Below, piece after piece: positions 45,517-57,485 of a DNA stretch of 64,000 bases. Positions within the stretch are counted from its first letter, which is position 1, and the number at the start of each line of letters is the position of its first letter. The position numbers and the translations under genes were made by a program. The DNA comes from Agaricus subrufescens. Its lineage: Eukaryota > Basidiomycota > Agaricomycetes > Agaricales > Agaricaceae. The notes under the pieces were generated by a model, which did not search any database, was not told the origin of the DNA, and saw only the letters and a list, made by a program, of their open reading frames with translations. Where the stretch lies: assembly GCA_029945375.1 (NCBI GenBank), contig CM057067.1:186001-250000 (forward strand), given 5' to 3'.

Positions 45517-48500
45517 TCATCGGGCGTTTGCTAGTCTGTACTTCCGCACGATAGTGGGTAGGCTACTAAAATTGGTTCGGATGTAGGAATTACAGATATC
45601 AGACAATCGGTAAGCACAGTAACAGTGTATAGACGAATGATCACTATGGATTCGCATTAGCTCACGTGCAACGTAGTGCCTGTCGTTTCAACGTACCTTG
45701 AGAAGTGGAAGACCGTGAAATATCTGAGAGTGTGACCCATCGTCATAGTCTGTACGTGCAAAGCCAAAATGACCATGTATCTGGTTCAAGAGGACAAGAA
45801 CAGGGGGCAACTTTGCTTTTTGAAAAAGAAACCCAGCAGCAGAAGAAAATTTAGTCATCTGGAAGGAGACGTTCTGATAGGGCTCTTGTAAGGCCACGAT
45901 CTGGTAGGGATATATGACGGCAAATGTCTCTTGAATTTGTTTGCGGTGTGCTGTCTTGCGGATGTGAGTAAATATACACTCAATGTATCCAGGTTTTTCT
46001 TCCACAACACCATCAAGGGTGAAGATAACGTGACTGTCTGGAGCAGATCGACTGTGGATTTTATACAGGACATCACGGTAGACGGCGTGATGAAACAAGA
46101 CCCTGCGAGACATATTTTCGAACACTTGAGAGTCATGCGTTTGTGCCCAGGAAATGAGTAGTTGATACGTTTCCCTAGACAACAATCCCTCCTTCGTACG
46201 ACGCAGATCGGGATCCGATGAGTGATTGTTTGAGTCTTCACTCAATAAAGTTCCACGTAGATCGTGATCAAAGGTTGCGGAGAATTTTTCAACAAGCGAA
46301 TGTAACTTCTCAGGAAGCTGCCACGAGTTGTAGAGAGAGCGAAGGTTTTGGGTCATGCAGAATTTGTGGAACATAGTCGCCTCCATTTTACCTGGAGACA
46401 TGTATAAGTTACCCATGTTATGACACGAAAAGATAACACGAACCAATGATCATGTTGGTGCGAGTTTGTTGGAGTAGATGATTGAAGCGTTCAAACGCAA
46501 AACATCTCCATCCGTGTGTAGGACCAAAACGTCGGAGGTACTCTCCAAAATGTAGAGCATTGTGCTGATTAGGGACTATCTTGGTATTCGGGTACAGCTG
46601 CAACAATGTTGCCAGATACTTGTAAATATGATCTTCATAAAGGCGGATACGCTCCTCTGTCATAGTGCGGCGTGAAGCAACTTCCACCGCAGTGACTAAA
46701 TAGAAAAAATTCTGCAGCATCTGGCCTTTCTTGCTCTCGATAGAATCGCAGCTCCACAATCTGAGTAGGGTTATCGGAAGGTTGATGGTGAAGAAGGAAC
46801 GCCATTGATCAGCATGAAGTTTCCCCCCCTTTGCTTCACCGGGATAGGCAGGGCCCTTTGGTGCCCATGAAGGAAGGATCAACCGACCCATATCTTCACG
46901 AATTTTCGGAATCACTGTCTTTCCTAGGACATATCTTTCAGTGTTCCCCGATATATCTCTTGAAGTTCTGGGGGGCTGAAAGCTCTGTCAGGCATGGGTC
47001 ATTTGTTCGATAAGAAGTTGGACATACGACCGAAAATGTGTCCTCAACTCGCCCATGCACCAGGAGGTTATGTTCGACGGCTGCTGGGATAGTGGCTCTC
47101 ACATCACTATGACCTTGGCTGATGATCACCGAAGATGATGTACGGGCTAGCCGGGACGGTTTGGCTGTTTTGCCAGCTTGGAGTCTATTCTCGTACATAT
47201 CGATGATACGTTGTTCCTTCCTCTGGAAAAATGAATCAGTAAGTATGGCAGAAGTAAAGGTTCACTAAATTACCAGAGCCTGGATCTTTTCGAATAGGTC
47301 ATTCTTCTTTAAAGTTTCGATTTCACTTGGAGCAACCCCTTGATGAAGTAGCAAAGCAGCAAGATCACCCTTTTTGCGACTTTTCAGCTTGGACTTTGTG
47401 GCATTGTACCAGAGGTCGGTGGCCTCCTCTTTTGATAAGGTTAATTTTGCGGGATTATCAACATTGCCTGAGGGTATCTCTAGAAGTGTTCCCATAGCTT
47501 GAAGAGGAGCGACGTTTCGACTTGACGTTGTCACATTCTTGATTGTAAAGTGAGGAATAGTTAAAGGTCAGACACCTAATAGAAAACTCACAGAAGTAAG
47601 CGTAGCTCGGTTGGTGATTCGCTGGAGTTATTGAGTTTTAGTCTTGCATCGGAGATAGATTAGAAAGGCTCACTGTCTTGAGTCGCAGAAGAAGGTCCTC
47701 CTTTGTGCCATCGCAGGGGATACCTAAGTTGGCACATACGAAGGCGAGGGCATCCCATGATGAGCAAGCTAGTTTCGAAAGATCGCTCGCTTGAAATGAT
47801 GCCATTGCCTGCGCGGCTCCCTCGCTTGGAGCCTTCAACTTGTGAACAACACTGTCGCTGTCATCTTTTGTCGGATCCATGCCCCATACTAGAACAGCGT
47901 GGCGGTGGAACAGCCCGAGGTAGAAGCAATGCATGGAATCAATGACAATGAATGAAGTCGGGTCCCAATAGGGTAGTCGTAATAATTCTGACCATCGCAC
48001 TCCATAATCGGCAAAAATTCTGTCCCGCTCTTCCCTTGTCGAGGCATTCTTCCATGCATGGGCATTCGTCAGGTGTACATTCCAAGTGCGTGGCTTCCAA
48101 CTGTTATGATCAAGATTGTTTATCTTGTCGAGCGTTATATGACAATGAGAGCAAAAATTTTTGGATGTAGCACTCGCAAACGCAGCCATTTTCTTCGCAG
48201 CGAGGAGATCGGAAACCAGGGGAACAATAGCGGCCTTTATTTTTCTGCCTTCCGAGTAATTAGGAGTTCGTCGTAGATATACGCCAGTGATCCAGAGTTC
48301 CAATAGGACATTAACGAGGGGTTTGGTGATATGATTGATTTGAGTGAGGGATGGTTCGTTAGGCCCGGGTATAACGCCAACAAGAAAGATATTCTCCATC
48401 TTGTTTTGCATTTCACGTGGGAGATTAAGGCAGGTCATGTAGATAGCGCCAATGGAGACGTGCTTGCCATTTTGCATATTTCCAAAGGGATTGAAAGAAT

Positions 48501-49765
48501 CCATGTTGAGGCTAAAAATCAACCGCCCTTCCCCACTCCTACGCCCACGGGGCACGAATAATTTGCCATCCGTGCCGGTGAAACTCCTCAGAACAGATCC
48601 ATCCCAGATGTCATTCATTTCCGTAGCAGGGCCGTAAACATCCCTGTCGAGATGGTCTTCCATACCGGGTCTTGCATATAGTCGGGCAAGCCAGTCTTTC
48701 AAGTCATGCATGACATACTGACGGACAGGCTTGTCCATTCCGTTTTTGTATAAGGCTCCCCCGCATATGGGACCTCCGGGGTCTTCGGCTGAGGTGCAAA
48801 CCTTGGGAGCTTCAGCTTGACGGTCATAAAGTGAAAAACAGTTGGGGCAGCAGATGAACGATTTGAATTTCGGAGTAATATTTGTTCGCTTGACAATGGT
48901 TTCAACGGTGGCTGGCAGGGACTGGCACTGCGTCTCTACTCCTTGTACGGTGTCAAAAACATGCGGTTGGAGTTTTAGACCGGAGAGGTAGAATGTGCAA
49001 GTTTTCAAAGAGATGCCGGAGAGCAAGTGGAGGGACAACACTAGAATATACCACAGTGCTACCCAAGGTTCCATACTGGTAAACGGTGATTCCATATGTG
49101 GGCCTGTACGGGGGTGTGAATTAGGAAAGTCACAACGAGCAAACACTCTTACCTGGATCCACTTGGTTGTCCTCTGCCGCTATACGGCATTGCCTTTCCC
49201 ATTCCAACTTTTTTATACGGGAGATTTCGGTATTATCGTCACACAATCGGTTTAACATGACTGTAAGTTCCTGTGATAAGGGCGCATCACTAATGCAATC
49301 CTTCAGGTGCGAATGACCAGCAATTCGTTGTTCTTCCGACCACCGCTCATGGCTTAAAACCAAATAGTTCTGCTGCATACGTTCATCGAGCGACAGCATC
49401 GTTGGATCAACCAAAGGATGCAGGTGAGTCTGGCTCCCAGGTGGGATAGCAAACTTAAATGAATGAGATCGTAGTCGTCCTCTGATAACAGATGCATTTC
49501 GTTGCAGCAACTGAGCATCGACTTGGGCTAGCCATAGCTGTGCGGCAGCACGACGCGTTGATGGCACGGAGTGATTGTATTGCCTAGACGGTTGACCAGC
49601 TTCTACGGAAGGCGTGGATGGATTAGGTGAGAAAAGCTCCTCGACGTCACTTTCGCTTGGAGCCCAGGCAAGTTCTTCCCAACGTTGATGTGTTTGGAAC
49701 TCGGTGGTACCAAGGCGGCGACCACCTGGGCCACACCGACGACAACGACAGAAATTAGGAGCCAT
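45517..49765 (-). CDS. Tnp2-type (CACTA/EnSpm) transposase (8 exons, 1,300 aa)
   Basis: Exons: 49765-49153, 49103-47674, 47621-47592, 47537-47274, 47222-47028, 46975-46444, 46391-45697, 45660-45517; 3,903 bases without an internal stop. The N-terminus has a Cys-rich motif (FCRCRRCGPGG) like other Tnp2 proteins, then a second Cys cluster (FICCPNCFSLY). The Tnp2 core is clear: DSFNPFGNMQNGKHVSIGAI, NIFLVGVIPGPNEPSLTQIN, FCSHCHITLD, DSMHCFYLGLFHRH with the acidic/His residues expected of the RNase H-like catalytic core, and later KLHADQWRSF. A SAP-like helix pair (LSKLACSSWDALAFVCANLG) precedes the middle. The last exon depends on a 36-base intron; without it the protein stops at 45,688. The intact frame suggests recent activity. 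Confidence 0.88.
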
Positions 49766-49839
49766 GAAAGAGGTATTTTCGTGTGCACATGTATATATAT
49801 TCATTGTTCTCCAAACGGGGTTAATTAAAACAAAGAGGT

Positions 49840-52800
49840 TCATGTTGGGAGTGGACGATCATCGCGAGTCCTTATATGGGCATGCCTTTGAGCAAAACTG
49901 TAGTGTAATCAGCATATACAATTAGGAGATCAGAGGAACATAATGCATACCGAAGGATGCCTCTAGGAATCGTTAAATCGGCTGGAGGTTGAGCATTCAC
50001 CGCCTCCTTTTCGATTTCATCGAGGGTACTGTACCATAGTGCGTCGTAAAAATTGAGAGGGAGTCCACGAGCAACAGGCGCATCGATATTCTTGCGGGGC
50101 GGATTTGGTTGATGGCGATAACGGGGGAACCTGCCCTTGCCCTTGGGTTTACCATCAGGCCCATATCTCTGCGCAATATCCAAATGATCCCAGACTGTGA
50201 AGAAGTCCTGTACATCTAGGTTCCGCCAAAACGGAGTGCGTTTTTCGAACCGTGGGCCAGTAGCATACGTGATTTCCTCATCTTCACTACACGCTTCCTG
50301 GGGTATAGTCTTCCATAACTCCGCATGCCGGGCCATCGTTGATCCTTTCGTAGCCAAGGTTAAAGCAACCTTTTCACGCCTGTTCCTTTGCTGTGTCGTC
50401 TATTGATTATAAAGTTAACGAGGTATGATGAAATAGCTCACATAGTACTGTCGTGTTTTCTGATTAACAAGACGCGTTTTAGCCTCCCCAGCAGTAATTT
50501 CGTCGGGTGATAATGTTTTTAGAGATTGTTGATAGGATACATGTAACTTTCGTAGACGTTGGGTGAAGGCTTTCTTGACTCTGACTTCATCCTTGAGCAT
50601 GACGCCTGGTTGTGCAACGTATCTTTTGGTAAGTAAGTGGACGATGCGAATATTCCAAGGTGTGACTGGGGAAGGACCATCAAAATCGAAATATATGTCA
50701 TCTAATTGTGGGCCGTCTATCGCCTTGTTGGTGCTCGTAAAACGCCTAACCTGCAGGGGGGTGGCCACACGAATATCTGGATTTTCGGTGTTGAACAAAT
50801 AGGCAATCTCCCTTCGAATTTCAGCCTAGGCTATATTAAGCTAGAGCGAAGAAGAGAGGGTCTGCTACTAACCTTGAATTCATTATCATCAGCAGAGCGT
50901 CGTTTAGGTGTATATATCTTGTTATATGCCTTGTTGCTCTGTTTTACTGTATCCTCTGAGCCGTCTTCTGAACCAAAGCGTTCATCTGTGAAGGAATTTT
51001 TGGTGGCTCGATGCCGAGATTGCTTGGACTTGGACGACATTCTGACGGCAGGCGATGTAGTTTGATCGCCTGTATCATTATTGTCTCCGAATGTTCGACC
51101 TTCCAGTGGCTGGCCGCAAGATTTGCATTTGCCACAATCCTGACACTAATAGGTATGAATACCTTAGAGAAAAAAGTAAAGCAGAACCACTCACAACAAT
51201 GGATTCCTGGCGCTCAAATGCTTCATAACGACGAATCTGCGCCCTAAAACGTCTCAAGCTTTCTTCGGTAGTTTCTAAATCTTATAAGATATAGCAATAC
51301 AATACTGAAAACTTCGTACCTGTGTTTCTGTCTACTTGCGTATCTTTGTAAGTGTGTAGATTAGGAACCAATGTACAGTCATGTAGGAACAAAACTAACC
51401 AACTGGCATTTCTCTCTCTACCAACTCCCCCGCCCTATCATTGGCAAATTCCATCGTCAAGAGGTCCATTCCATCTCCTGCTCTAACCTCCGCGTGATGG
51501 TCTGCATGATCCGCATGCCCTACATCAGCCTCTCCATCGGATACCTCATCATCCATTATCAAACCTCTATCGTCGATAGGAAAGTTCCATTTGCTACCTC
51601 TCCTTTCTTTCGGATTCAAGTTTTCTCCAGCACCCTCTATACTTTCTTCTGGATCCTTTCCTGTCATTCCTTCCTCCGCCACCTCAACTAGCAACTCCGC
51701 TTTCTTCTTCACTCCTAATGCTTTTGTCCCTTCTTCCACTATTTTCTCTTCCTCGTTGTCCGTTGTCTCTTGCGGCCCATCTAATGTGTGACCTTCCCGC
51801 TCGCCTGTGTCGTCGACGGCAAACTTCCATACACTACTTCCCCTCTCACTCTCATCCTTTTCCTCTTCTTCTGCAACCCTCTCTTTACTTCCCACCTTGG
51901 TCGCGTCGATTGGCACGTCTGCTTTTCTTTTTGACCCTACCGCTATCTTATCTTGCGTATTGTTAGCCGTCCTTTCCGGTTCATGCGACTGGAGACCTTT
52001 TCCCTTTGTTTTTACGATTCCTCGGACCTCTGTTCCGTTTGTTGGTGGATTATGCCAGAAACTTTGAGCCCCACCGATTTCCGCGCGAATCATTTCCCGG
52101 CGTTCATCACGTGGTACAGGTTGAGACGAAATATCGTATTCGATAGATGTTTTGACAGCGGCACGGGGCCGCTTTGAGATGCCTCCATGATGCTTTGACA
52201 CAGCCCTCAAATCAAGCCGGGGAACACCTTGACAAGTATAAGTACATGTGACTCGGATCACAATAACGCCAAACCTGTTGTTCTACTGGACTCGGGGAGT
52301 GCAGCGTCGAGCGAACCAGAAACACTGCCTCGTGTTTTGCGGTGGGATTTCTTTGGCAGTCCTTGCTCATGACACAAACTGTCTTCCCGACCACGTTTCT
52401 GAGGCACACAACGGACAGTTGATGAAAGATGTATACTCTTTGCGATAGGTGATTCATCTGGACTTGGTCGCTCATCATTAGCTTCTGCTATCGTCATATT
52501 TTGGGCTTTCTTATAGTCTTCTTCAATGTCCATCCGATCGCATTCCTCAACTTCATCCATTATGTCAATCCCATCGTCCGACCTAAATTCTGGAGGAGAA
52601 CTAAGCTGACGTGGCGAAGGAGATGCAACAGGAACGATGAGTGCCAGGGGTGATCGTGTTTCACACGATTGCGTAACGGTGGGACCAGATTGAATTGATG
52701 AGGCTCGCGAAAATGAAACGTTTGTGGTTGGAGTGTGGAAATTGTCAAAAGACATATTTTCGGCATCCCTCTCGAGCTCTGTCTCGGTGTCTTCCCACTT

Positions 52801-53234
52801 TACCGAAGCTTCAGGGGTACATTCCGGAAGGAATAATAATTCAGGCCGTTGGGAAAGGCTGAGACCTTCGAAAAATCAGTAAAGGATAGTAGGGAAAAGT
52901 GGATGGATGGAACAGACCATGATCTTCACTTGGCGGCTCGGGTCCATTTATAGATGTTTTTCCACCAAATCCACTCGAAGTATTATTGGCCTCGTCATAT
53001 GTGGATCTGGCTGAATGACTGCCCGCGTTCGGCCTTGGCTCACAAGATCGACGTGCAGCATGAAAGGCCCTTTGCTTACGTTTTTCTCCAAGCTTTGCAT
53101 CATTTGATCCTGCCTCAGACGATCGACGCATAGGATCAAAGGCTCTCTCCTTGCGCCGTTCTGGTGCACTGCTATCACTACAAAAAGGTTCACCAACAGT
53201 AGAAAGCATCAAAAGATTGGACGTACGTTCTCAT
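49840..53234 (-). CDS. CACTA-element partner protein (10 exons, 981 aa)
   Basis: Exons: 53234-53227, 53177-52918, 52865-52275, 52227-51400, 51334-51320, 51274-51195, 51145-50873, 50825-50442, 50399-49951, 49897-49840; 2,946 bases, phases agree. The N-terminal two thirds is charged, Ser/Glu/Lys-rich and repeats short blocks (ERRKERAFDPMRRSSE and KRKQRAFHAARRSCE; SVWKFAVDD and SKWNFPIDD). A Cys cluster CQDCGKCKSCG looks like a zinc-binding knot. The C-terminal part (PWNIRIVHLLTKRYVAQPG, PRGLPLNFYDALWYSTLDEI-like) is the type found beside Tnp2 genes in mushrooms. It may bind the element ends, like plant TnpA, but that is inference. The first coding exon of 8 bases is uncertain, since the open frame extends a little upstream. 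Confidence 0.75.
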
Positions 53235-53530
53235 GAAAGAAAGTAAAGACTGAGAGCCAGCGGCTTCGTCAAGCCGGCTTTTAAAGATACCACCAAAACA
53301 AAGATACCACAACGGTCTGAAAAGATCGGCACTCTCGTGGAAACAAGGGCCACGCAAAGACAAAGATTGCTTTATTTATCTTGTCCTGAGTTATTTTCCT
53401 GAAAGTATCCCCGATGAGCAACTATCGCCGTGGAGACTGAGCCGACAGGGTAAGCAGACACATGTTACACTATGGAATGAGCGCAAGACGCAATGACATT
53501 GAACCGGATGAGGCAATAAACAGTATTCTA

Positions 53531-54825
53531 TCATATTGCATAGGGGTCATAAAAAAGGGCTCGTTCCTCAGGATGAACGTCCTCACCGAAGTACAGTCGG
53601 CTGCGAAAGGAAATTGCAGCGACAAGTACAATGAAAGATGATGCAATGGATATTAACATAGTAAAAGTAGTGGGCTGTGAAATGTCCACACGGTACACAC
53701 ATATTTTTGAGGCGCGCTTTCGCAACGCTGGTCATATTAAGCAAATGGTGGTACACAATGACGGTAGAACCTCACCTCGATATACAGCAACACAAAACTT
53801 TGCCGACGGGACAAGAAACTTGAAGCTCCATTTCAGTCGGTCGCGTATGATAGCGTTATCAATTTCAGCTGCATCACTACTTCAGAATCAATTCGCATAC
53901 TCAAGGTATTTGCTACGTACTGGCTAATGTCACAAAATCCTGGCTGGTGCTTCGCAAGTTATTAGAGCCCACGAAATATGCATCAGTTGAAGGAGAAAAC
54001 GCGTCCAATTGGACCTTGAGAGTCTCGTATGATTGATAGAGCTGCGCTATGTCTTTGGACAAGGACTCGACTACCTCCAAGCCAGAAATGGAAATCTCCT
54101 GCTGGGAGTCAACTGAAAACATTCGCTCCTCAATAGGTTGTATCCGTTCACCGAGCAGCTGCATGCGCTCTTGAAAGGAGCGAGTATGTTCAGTAAAGGA
54201 TTGTAAATCACTTTGAATCCCGCCAACTATGCCCTCTAAAGCCTCGATATCCTTTGAACATCTTGAGCATTCGCCTTGAGACTTCGCATGCTCGCTACGA
54301 AGTTTATGTATGTCGTCTTTGATGAGAGCCAGTTCTCCATCAACTTGAGTGCGGTAGCTTTCCAGGGCCCGCTGATGAGACAACTAAGACTGGATAAGCG
54401 CAATGCACTCGACTAAAGAAGTAGACTTACGTTGAAATCGATACATTTATTCAGAAGAACAGTGTGGTCTGTGAGGCTTTGTCTACAACTATAGATCTCG
54501 CATCGTAATGATGCTTCTATAGCATCAGCCTTTTCTTGACTCTGGCGGTTATACTGAGCGACAAATGAACCAGATCGGGCTTCAACTAAATGAGCGACCA
54601 TATCCTATTGATGTGAGGAGGAGAAATCTTTGAGTTAAAAGAACAAATACCTCCAAAACCTCCATGCTGTCGTCCAAAGGTTGCAATTTACTGCAATTAC
54701 CCATACCCCCTGAGCGCCCAATCGAATGCTTCGGATTTCGCAAAGATGTAGGAGTAGCGGAACTATCAAGCTGAAAGATAACAGTTTAGTTGGGAAAACA
54801 ATGTGATGAATAAACGAACCTCCAT
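53531..54825 (-). CDS. Coiled-coil tail-anchored protein, KASH-like layout (6 exons, 354 aa)
   Basis: Exons: 54825-54820 (ATG GAG only), 54770-54651, 54604-54431, 54383-53917, 53876-53776, 53727-53531; 1,065 bases, all phases agree. The protein is mostly a long coiled coil (about residues 50-240: heptads of Leu/Ile with Glu/Lys/Gln, e.g. SRCSKDIEALEGIVGGIQSD). It ends with one transmembrane helix (FTMLISIASSFIVLVAAISF) and a 24-residue tail RSRLYFGEDV...YDPYAI. A cytosolic coiled coil plus a C-terminal anchor and a short luminal tail is the layout of KASH proteins. The tail lacks the classical PPPX end, so a KASH role is hypothesis only. The SUN-domain gene lies about 2.7 kb away. Confidence 0.75.
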
Positions 54826-54994
54826 GATCAAAGATAGATAAATGACTAACCGATATTGGGGTGTGGCACCAAGGAGCTGTGAGTGCCCAGTCGACAAGTA
54901 TTTAACAAAGGAGCGACACTATCAAAAGCCTTGTTAGCCTGTATTAAACAAATAAAAATAAAAATAACTACCGGAGGTATGTTAACATGGAGGG

Positions 54995-55336
54995 TTACTC
55001 ACTGAGATATAGTTCCCGAACGGGAACAAGGGAGCCCCAGAGAAGTTGCCATGGAGACAAAGGGTTGCCATAAGCCCTAGTAAGATGGGCACAAAGACGC
55101 GCATCCTCTTGGCGTGAAATTTCAAGGATCATAGTATTCACTTGAACCGGGTCGTACTTGCAAGGGTATGATACCTCCGGTTGCAGAATGAGACCCGACG
55201 GCTTGCACGAGGACCTATGTACTCTCGGCAGAAAATGAACCATCCAAGGACATAGTGTACTCTTGGGGTTCAATAAAGTCACGCAAGGTATGATATCTCT
55301 TGCTCGTAGCGAGAATTCTGCCGGTATCTCGATCAT
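54995..55336 (-). CDS. Small uncharacterised protein (113 aa), possibly first exon of a gene
   Basis: A single open frame starting MIEIPAEFSLRARDIIPCVT with mixed, protein-like composition and paired cysteines (FLPRVHRSSCKPSGL). A donor-like GTGAGT overlaps the stop, but every acceptor I tested downstream stops within a few codons, and the following open stretch (ANKAFDSVAPLLNTCRL) does not join in frame. It cannot be linked to the coiled-coil gene 170 bases downstream. No family recognised. Confidence 0.35.
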   Translation of the reverse strand: MIEIPAEFSLRARDIIPCVTLLNPKSTLCPWMVHFLPRVHRSSCKPSGLILQPEVSYPCKYDPVQVNTMILEISRQEDARLCAHLTRAYGNPLSPWQLLWGSLVPVRELYLSE

Positions 55337-55466
55337 CGAATCGCAGCAGTGGTAGTCAGGAGGTAGATGTGGATTTTAAATTTTCACACGACCATCGTTA
55401 GATATCAATCAAAGTCACGTGATTATCCATACGTCGTGGCTACTCTAGTTAATCACAGAAAAAGAC

Positions 55467-56387
55467 CTAGATATATCGAGAACTATGGTTACGTTTCATC
55501 TTGGATAAAGACTTTTTCTGCACCCATCGAGGCCCTTCGTCGCTGATGTAAAATGCATATTTCCTCCCGTCGAATTCCTGGACTGCACTGGCGCCCTGCG
55601 CAATTACCCAATCCACTTTCTTCTTTCCATTATTAATCCATACCTGGCGCTCAACACATCTCGTTTCCCCGTCAATGTAGTTAACAACATCACACACAAA
55701 AAGAGCCTTCTCTTGTATGACTAAGCCTTGTGGAACCTTAGGAGGTAATTCGATTCGTCTACCGATACGATAGTAGTACCAGTACTGATCAGGTTTCCCA
55801 TTATAGAGCTTGATCCTGTAGCAGGTCTCATAAGGGTTGCTGGACACCTGAGTCGACAGTTTAGCAGATATAAAAGATTGAGTAAATAACATACCATAGG
55901 TTTGACTTTCAGAGGTTTCAAGAAATCGGGACTCAATGATTCTGCTCTCAAGCTGGGGGACTGGCATGGGGTTACTACACGTACGACCAAGAAAGACAGG
56001 ACAAACCCTGAAAGACCTTTTTTCCTGTTCAAACGAGGTCACGGAGGACAGACTTGAAAGGGATTCTGTTCGTGAGAGCAGCTCTGACGCCTGCTTTGTC
56101 ACTGTTTTGGGTAGGTTCGTCTTCTTTAAGCCAGGTACGGTGTTAAACTGTACCGAAAGAAGGTCTTCGAACTGAGCACTAAGTTCTCCGACGAGATTGA
56201 CACCCTTGAGAACAGAAATTAGCTTCGGAACGAACGACGAAGCAATAAGACTTGCCTTGGCGGATACTTTGGCCTTCGGGTGTGATATCACGGTAAGTCC
56301 AGAGCTAGAATGATCCTGTATGTTCCGTAGGGCAAAATACCCCTCTCCGCGCTTGAACGTGCAAGACGAAGACTGAGTCGCGTCCAT
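55467..56387 (-). CDS. Uncharacterised protein (306 aa, single exon)
   Basis: One uninterrupted frame. No signal peptide or membrane segment. The middle is Ser/Leu-rich (SELLSRTESLSSLSSVTSFE) and the C-terminal 100 residues look globular and rich in aromatic residues (DQYWYYYRIGRRIELPPKV, FVCDVVNYIDGETRCVERQ, RKYAFYISDEGPRWVQKK). The start at 56387 (MDATQSSS) is preferred because a TATATATT box lies at about 56,433-56,442; two upstream in-frame ATGs would start at or before it. An internal AT-rich stretch near 55,860-55,905 mimics an intron, but removing it breaks the frame. I do not recognise the family. Confidence 0.6.
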   Translation of the reverse strand: MDATQSSSCTFKRGEGYFALRNIQDHSSSGLTVISHPKAKVSAKASLIASSFVPKLISVLKGVNLVGELSAQFEDLLSVQFNTVPGLKKTNLPKTVTKQASELLSRTESLSSLSSVTSFEQEKRSFRVCPVFLGRTCSNPMPVPQLESRIIESRFLETSESQTYGMLFTQSFISAKLSTQVSSNPYETCYRIKLYNGKPDQYWYYYRIGRRIELPPKVPQGLVIQEKALFVCDVVNYIDGETRCVERQVWINNGKKKVDWVIAQGASAVQEFDGRKYAFYISDEGPRWVQKKSLSKMKRNHSSRYI

Positions 56388-56431
56388 AATGATGAAAGAG
56401 ATTGATGGTGAAAGTTCAAAGGGGTCCATGC

Positions 56432-56442
56432 ATAAATATATA
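56432..56442 (-). promoter_or_regulatory. TATA box of the 306-residue orphan gene
   Basis: TATATATTTAT on the minus strand, about 45 bases before the chosen start codon. Confidence 0.55.
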
Positions 56443-56625
56443 GTCACTGAATATCTGTAAACAATGGCACCGGCTATCACCAGGTACTGTTATGGCCGCT
56501 GGTTTCCCGGTCATGCCTTGATTATAATCTTGCTCCTAATTCAGCTTGCTTGAAAACCTTGTTCTCGTTATGAACAAAGACGTAGAGACGACGGATCACT
56601 CACTCGCGATACGGATCGACGCACG

Positions 56626-56633
56626 TATATAAA
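56626..56633 (+). promoter_or_regulatory. TATA box of the WRGD-motif gene
   Basis: TATATAAA on the plus strand, about 45 bases before the start codon at 56,678. Confidence 0.6.
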
Positions 56634-56677
56634 GCCTGATCGTCAAAGGGCACGCGTTACCATCGACTTCAACCGCT

Positions 56678-57095
56678 ATGCCCACCATTCAAGTACTTCC
56701 TCCTGGTACCGCTTTCATCGTAAATTTTGTTTAATCCGTTTCTCCAGTAATCCACTAATACAATGTCCTTTAAGCAACCAGTCAAAATCAGCGCGCGATT
56801 TTACTCTGCAGAGAAAAAGACCAGTACTCGACTCTCTGTCGGCTGCTACCAATCGCAGCGTGGTCATCACCTTGCTAGAGTCGACCCTATTTTTCAAGCC
56901 CGTCCCTATCAGAAATATGTCCATAGCTGTTTCGTTTATGCTCATAGCGGCGGCTTGGTGCATAAATTCGCTGTTTTCTGCGCAAACGATGTACGACTCC
57001 CCATAAACCATTCTGTTCCAGGGCAGCATTGGCGTGGCGATTTATTGGTGATGCGCTGTGGATCTCGCAAAGATATGACCTTCGTTAATCTCTGA
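56678..57095 (+). CDS. Small WRGD-motif protein, possibly truncated (about 120 aa)
   Basis: Model: exons 56678-56719 and 56775-57095, with a 55-base intron GTAAAT...TTTAAG. The spacing of the TATA box supports the upstream start; the alternative is a single exon from an ATG at 56763. The protein ends NHSVPGQHWRGDLLVMRCGS then FVNL and a TGA. I recall that many mushroom orphan proteins have a WRGD(I/L)(V/L)VM(R/K)xG motif followed by VNMRG. Here the codon after FVNL is TGA in place of an Arg-like codon, and the frame continues open for 40 codons. It may thus be truncated, or the final part may be spliced (donor GTTAAT at 57,081). No function is known. Confidence 0.5.
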
Positions 57096-57485
57096 TTCGG
57101 CGATCTGCAAATCATCGACCAAATTGTGAATCAGTACGTGTATTTACTCACCTTGACATCGAGTGCGTCACAGCAATTTTCTAGTTTTATTGTCGTAGTA
57201 GAACAAAGCACACCATTCAGATTTCCATCCCAAGACACTTTGACTATCCATGTCTAATACCGTATTAGGTTAAGCTATATAGTACTTCAAATTCATAGTC
57301 AATTGCATCACCTACCGCACAATCTTGCAGTCCAATTGTTCATCAGCACTCAGTCAACGGACCTGCCTTGGCACTCTTGTCCAGCGCATAGATTCTGTTC
57401 GAACATCTACTGGTGGCGCACGCCAGTTTTGAGCTCTAAATTGGAAAATAAAATAGATAAAAAAGGATATGTAGCTGAATTAACA
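57096..57485. other. Convergent intergenic region
   Basis: Between the WRGD-motif gene and the 3' end of the SUN-domain gene. It includes the open continuation after the TGA noted above. No separate gene is seen. Confidence 0.4.

Larger units (their letters stand above)
45517..53234 (-). mobile_element. CACTA-class DNA transposon, two-gene core
   Basis: Two tandem intact genes, a Tnp2-type transposase and a partner protein, 74 bases apart on the minus strand. This is the gene pair expected for a CACTA (EnSpm) element. The limits given are only those of the coding core. I searched the flanks for CACTA...TAGTG terminal inverted repeats and found no convincing pair, so the true ends, and whether the orphan gene at 44,152-45,303 is inside, remain open. 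Confidence 0.75.

Noticed and set aside
53171..53185. CACTACAAAAAGG as a CACTA terminal repeat
   Set aside because: It lies at a splice acceptor inside the partner gene, and no inverted partner was found on the other side.
45636..53480. CACTATGGA near 45,640 and 53,468 as element ends
   Set aside because: The two copies are in direct, not inverted, orientation and match over only about nine bases.
55850..55905. Intron in the 306-residue orphan gene
   Set aside because: GTATGT...CTCAG looks like an intron, but its 47 bases would break the frame while the unspliced frame stays open.
56715..57029. 104-codon minus-strand frame as a gene
   Set aside because: Antisense to the WRGD-motif gene, which has a TATA box and a motif.
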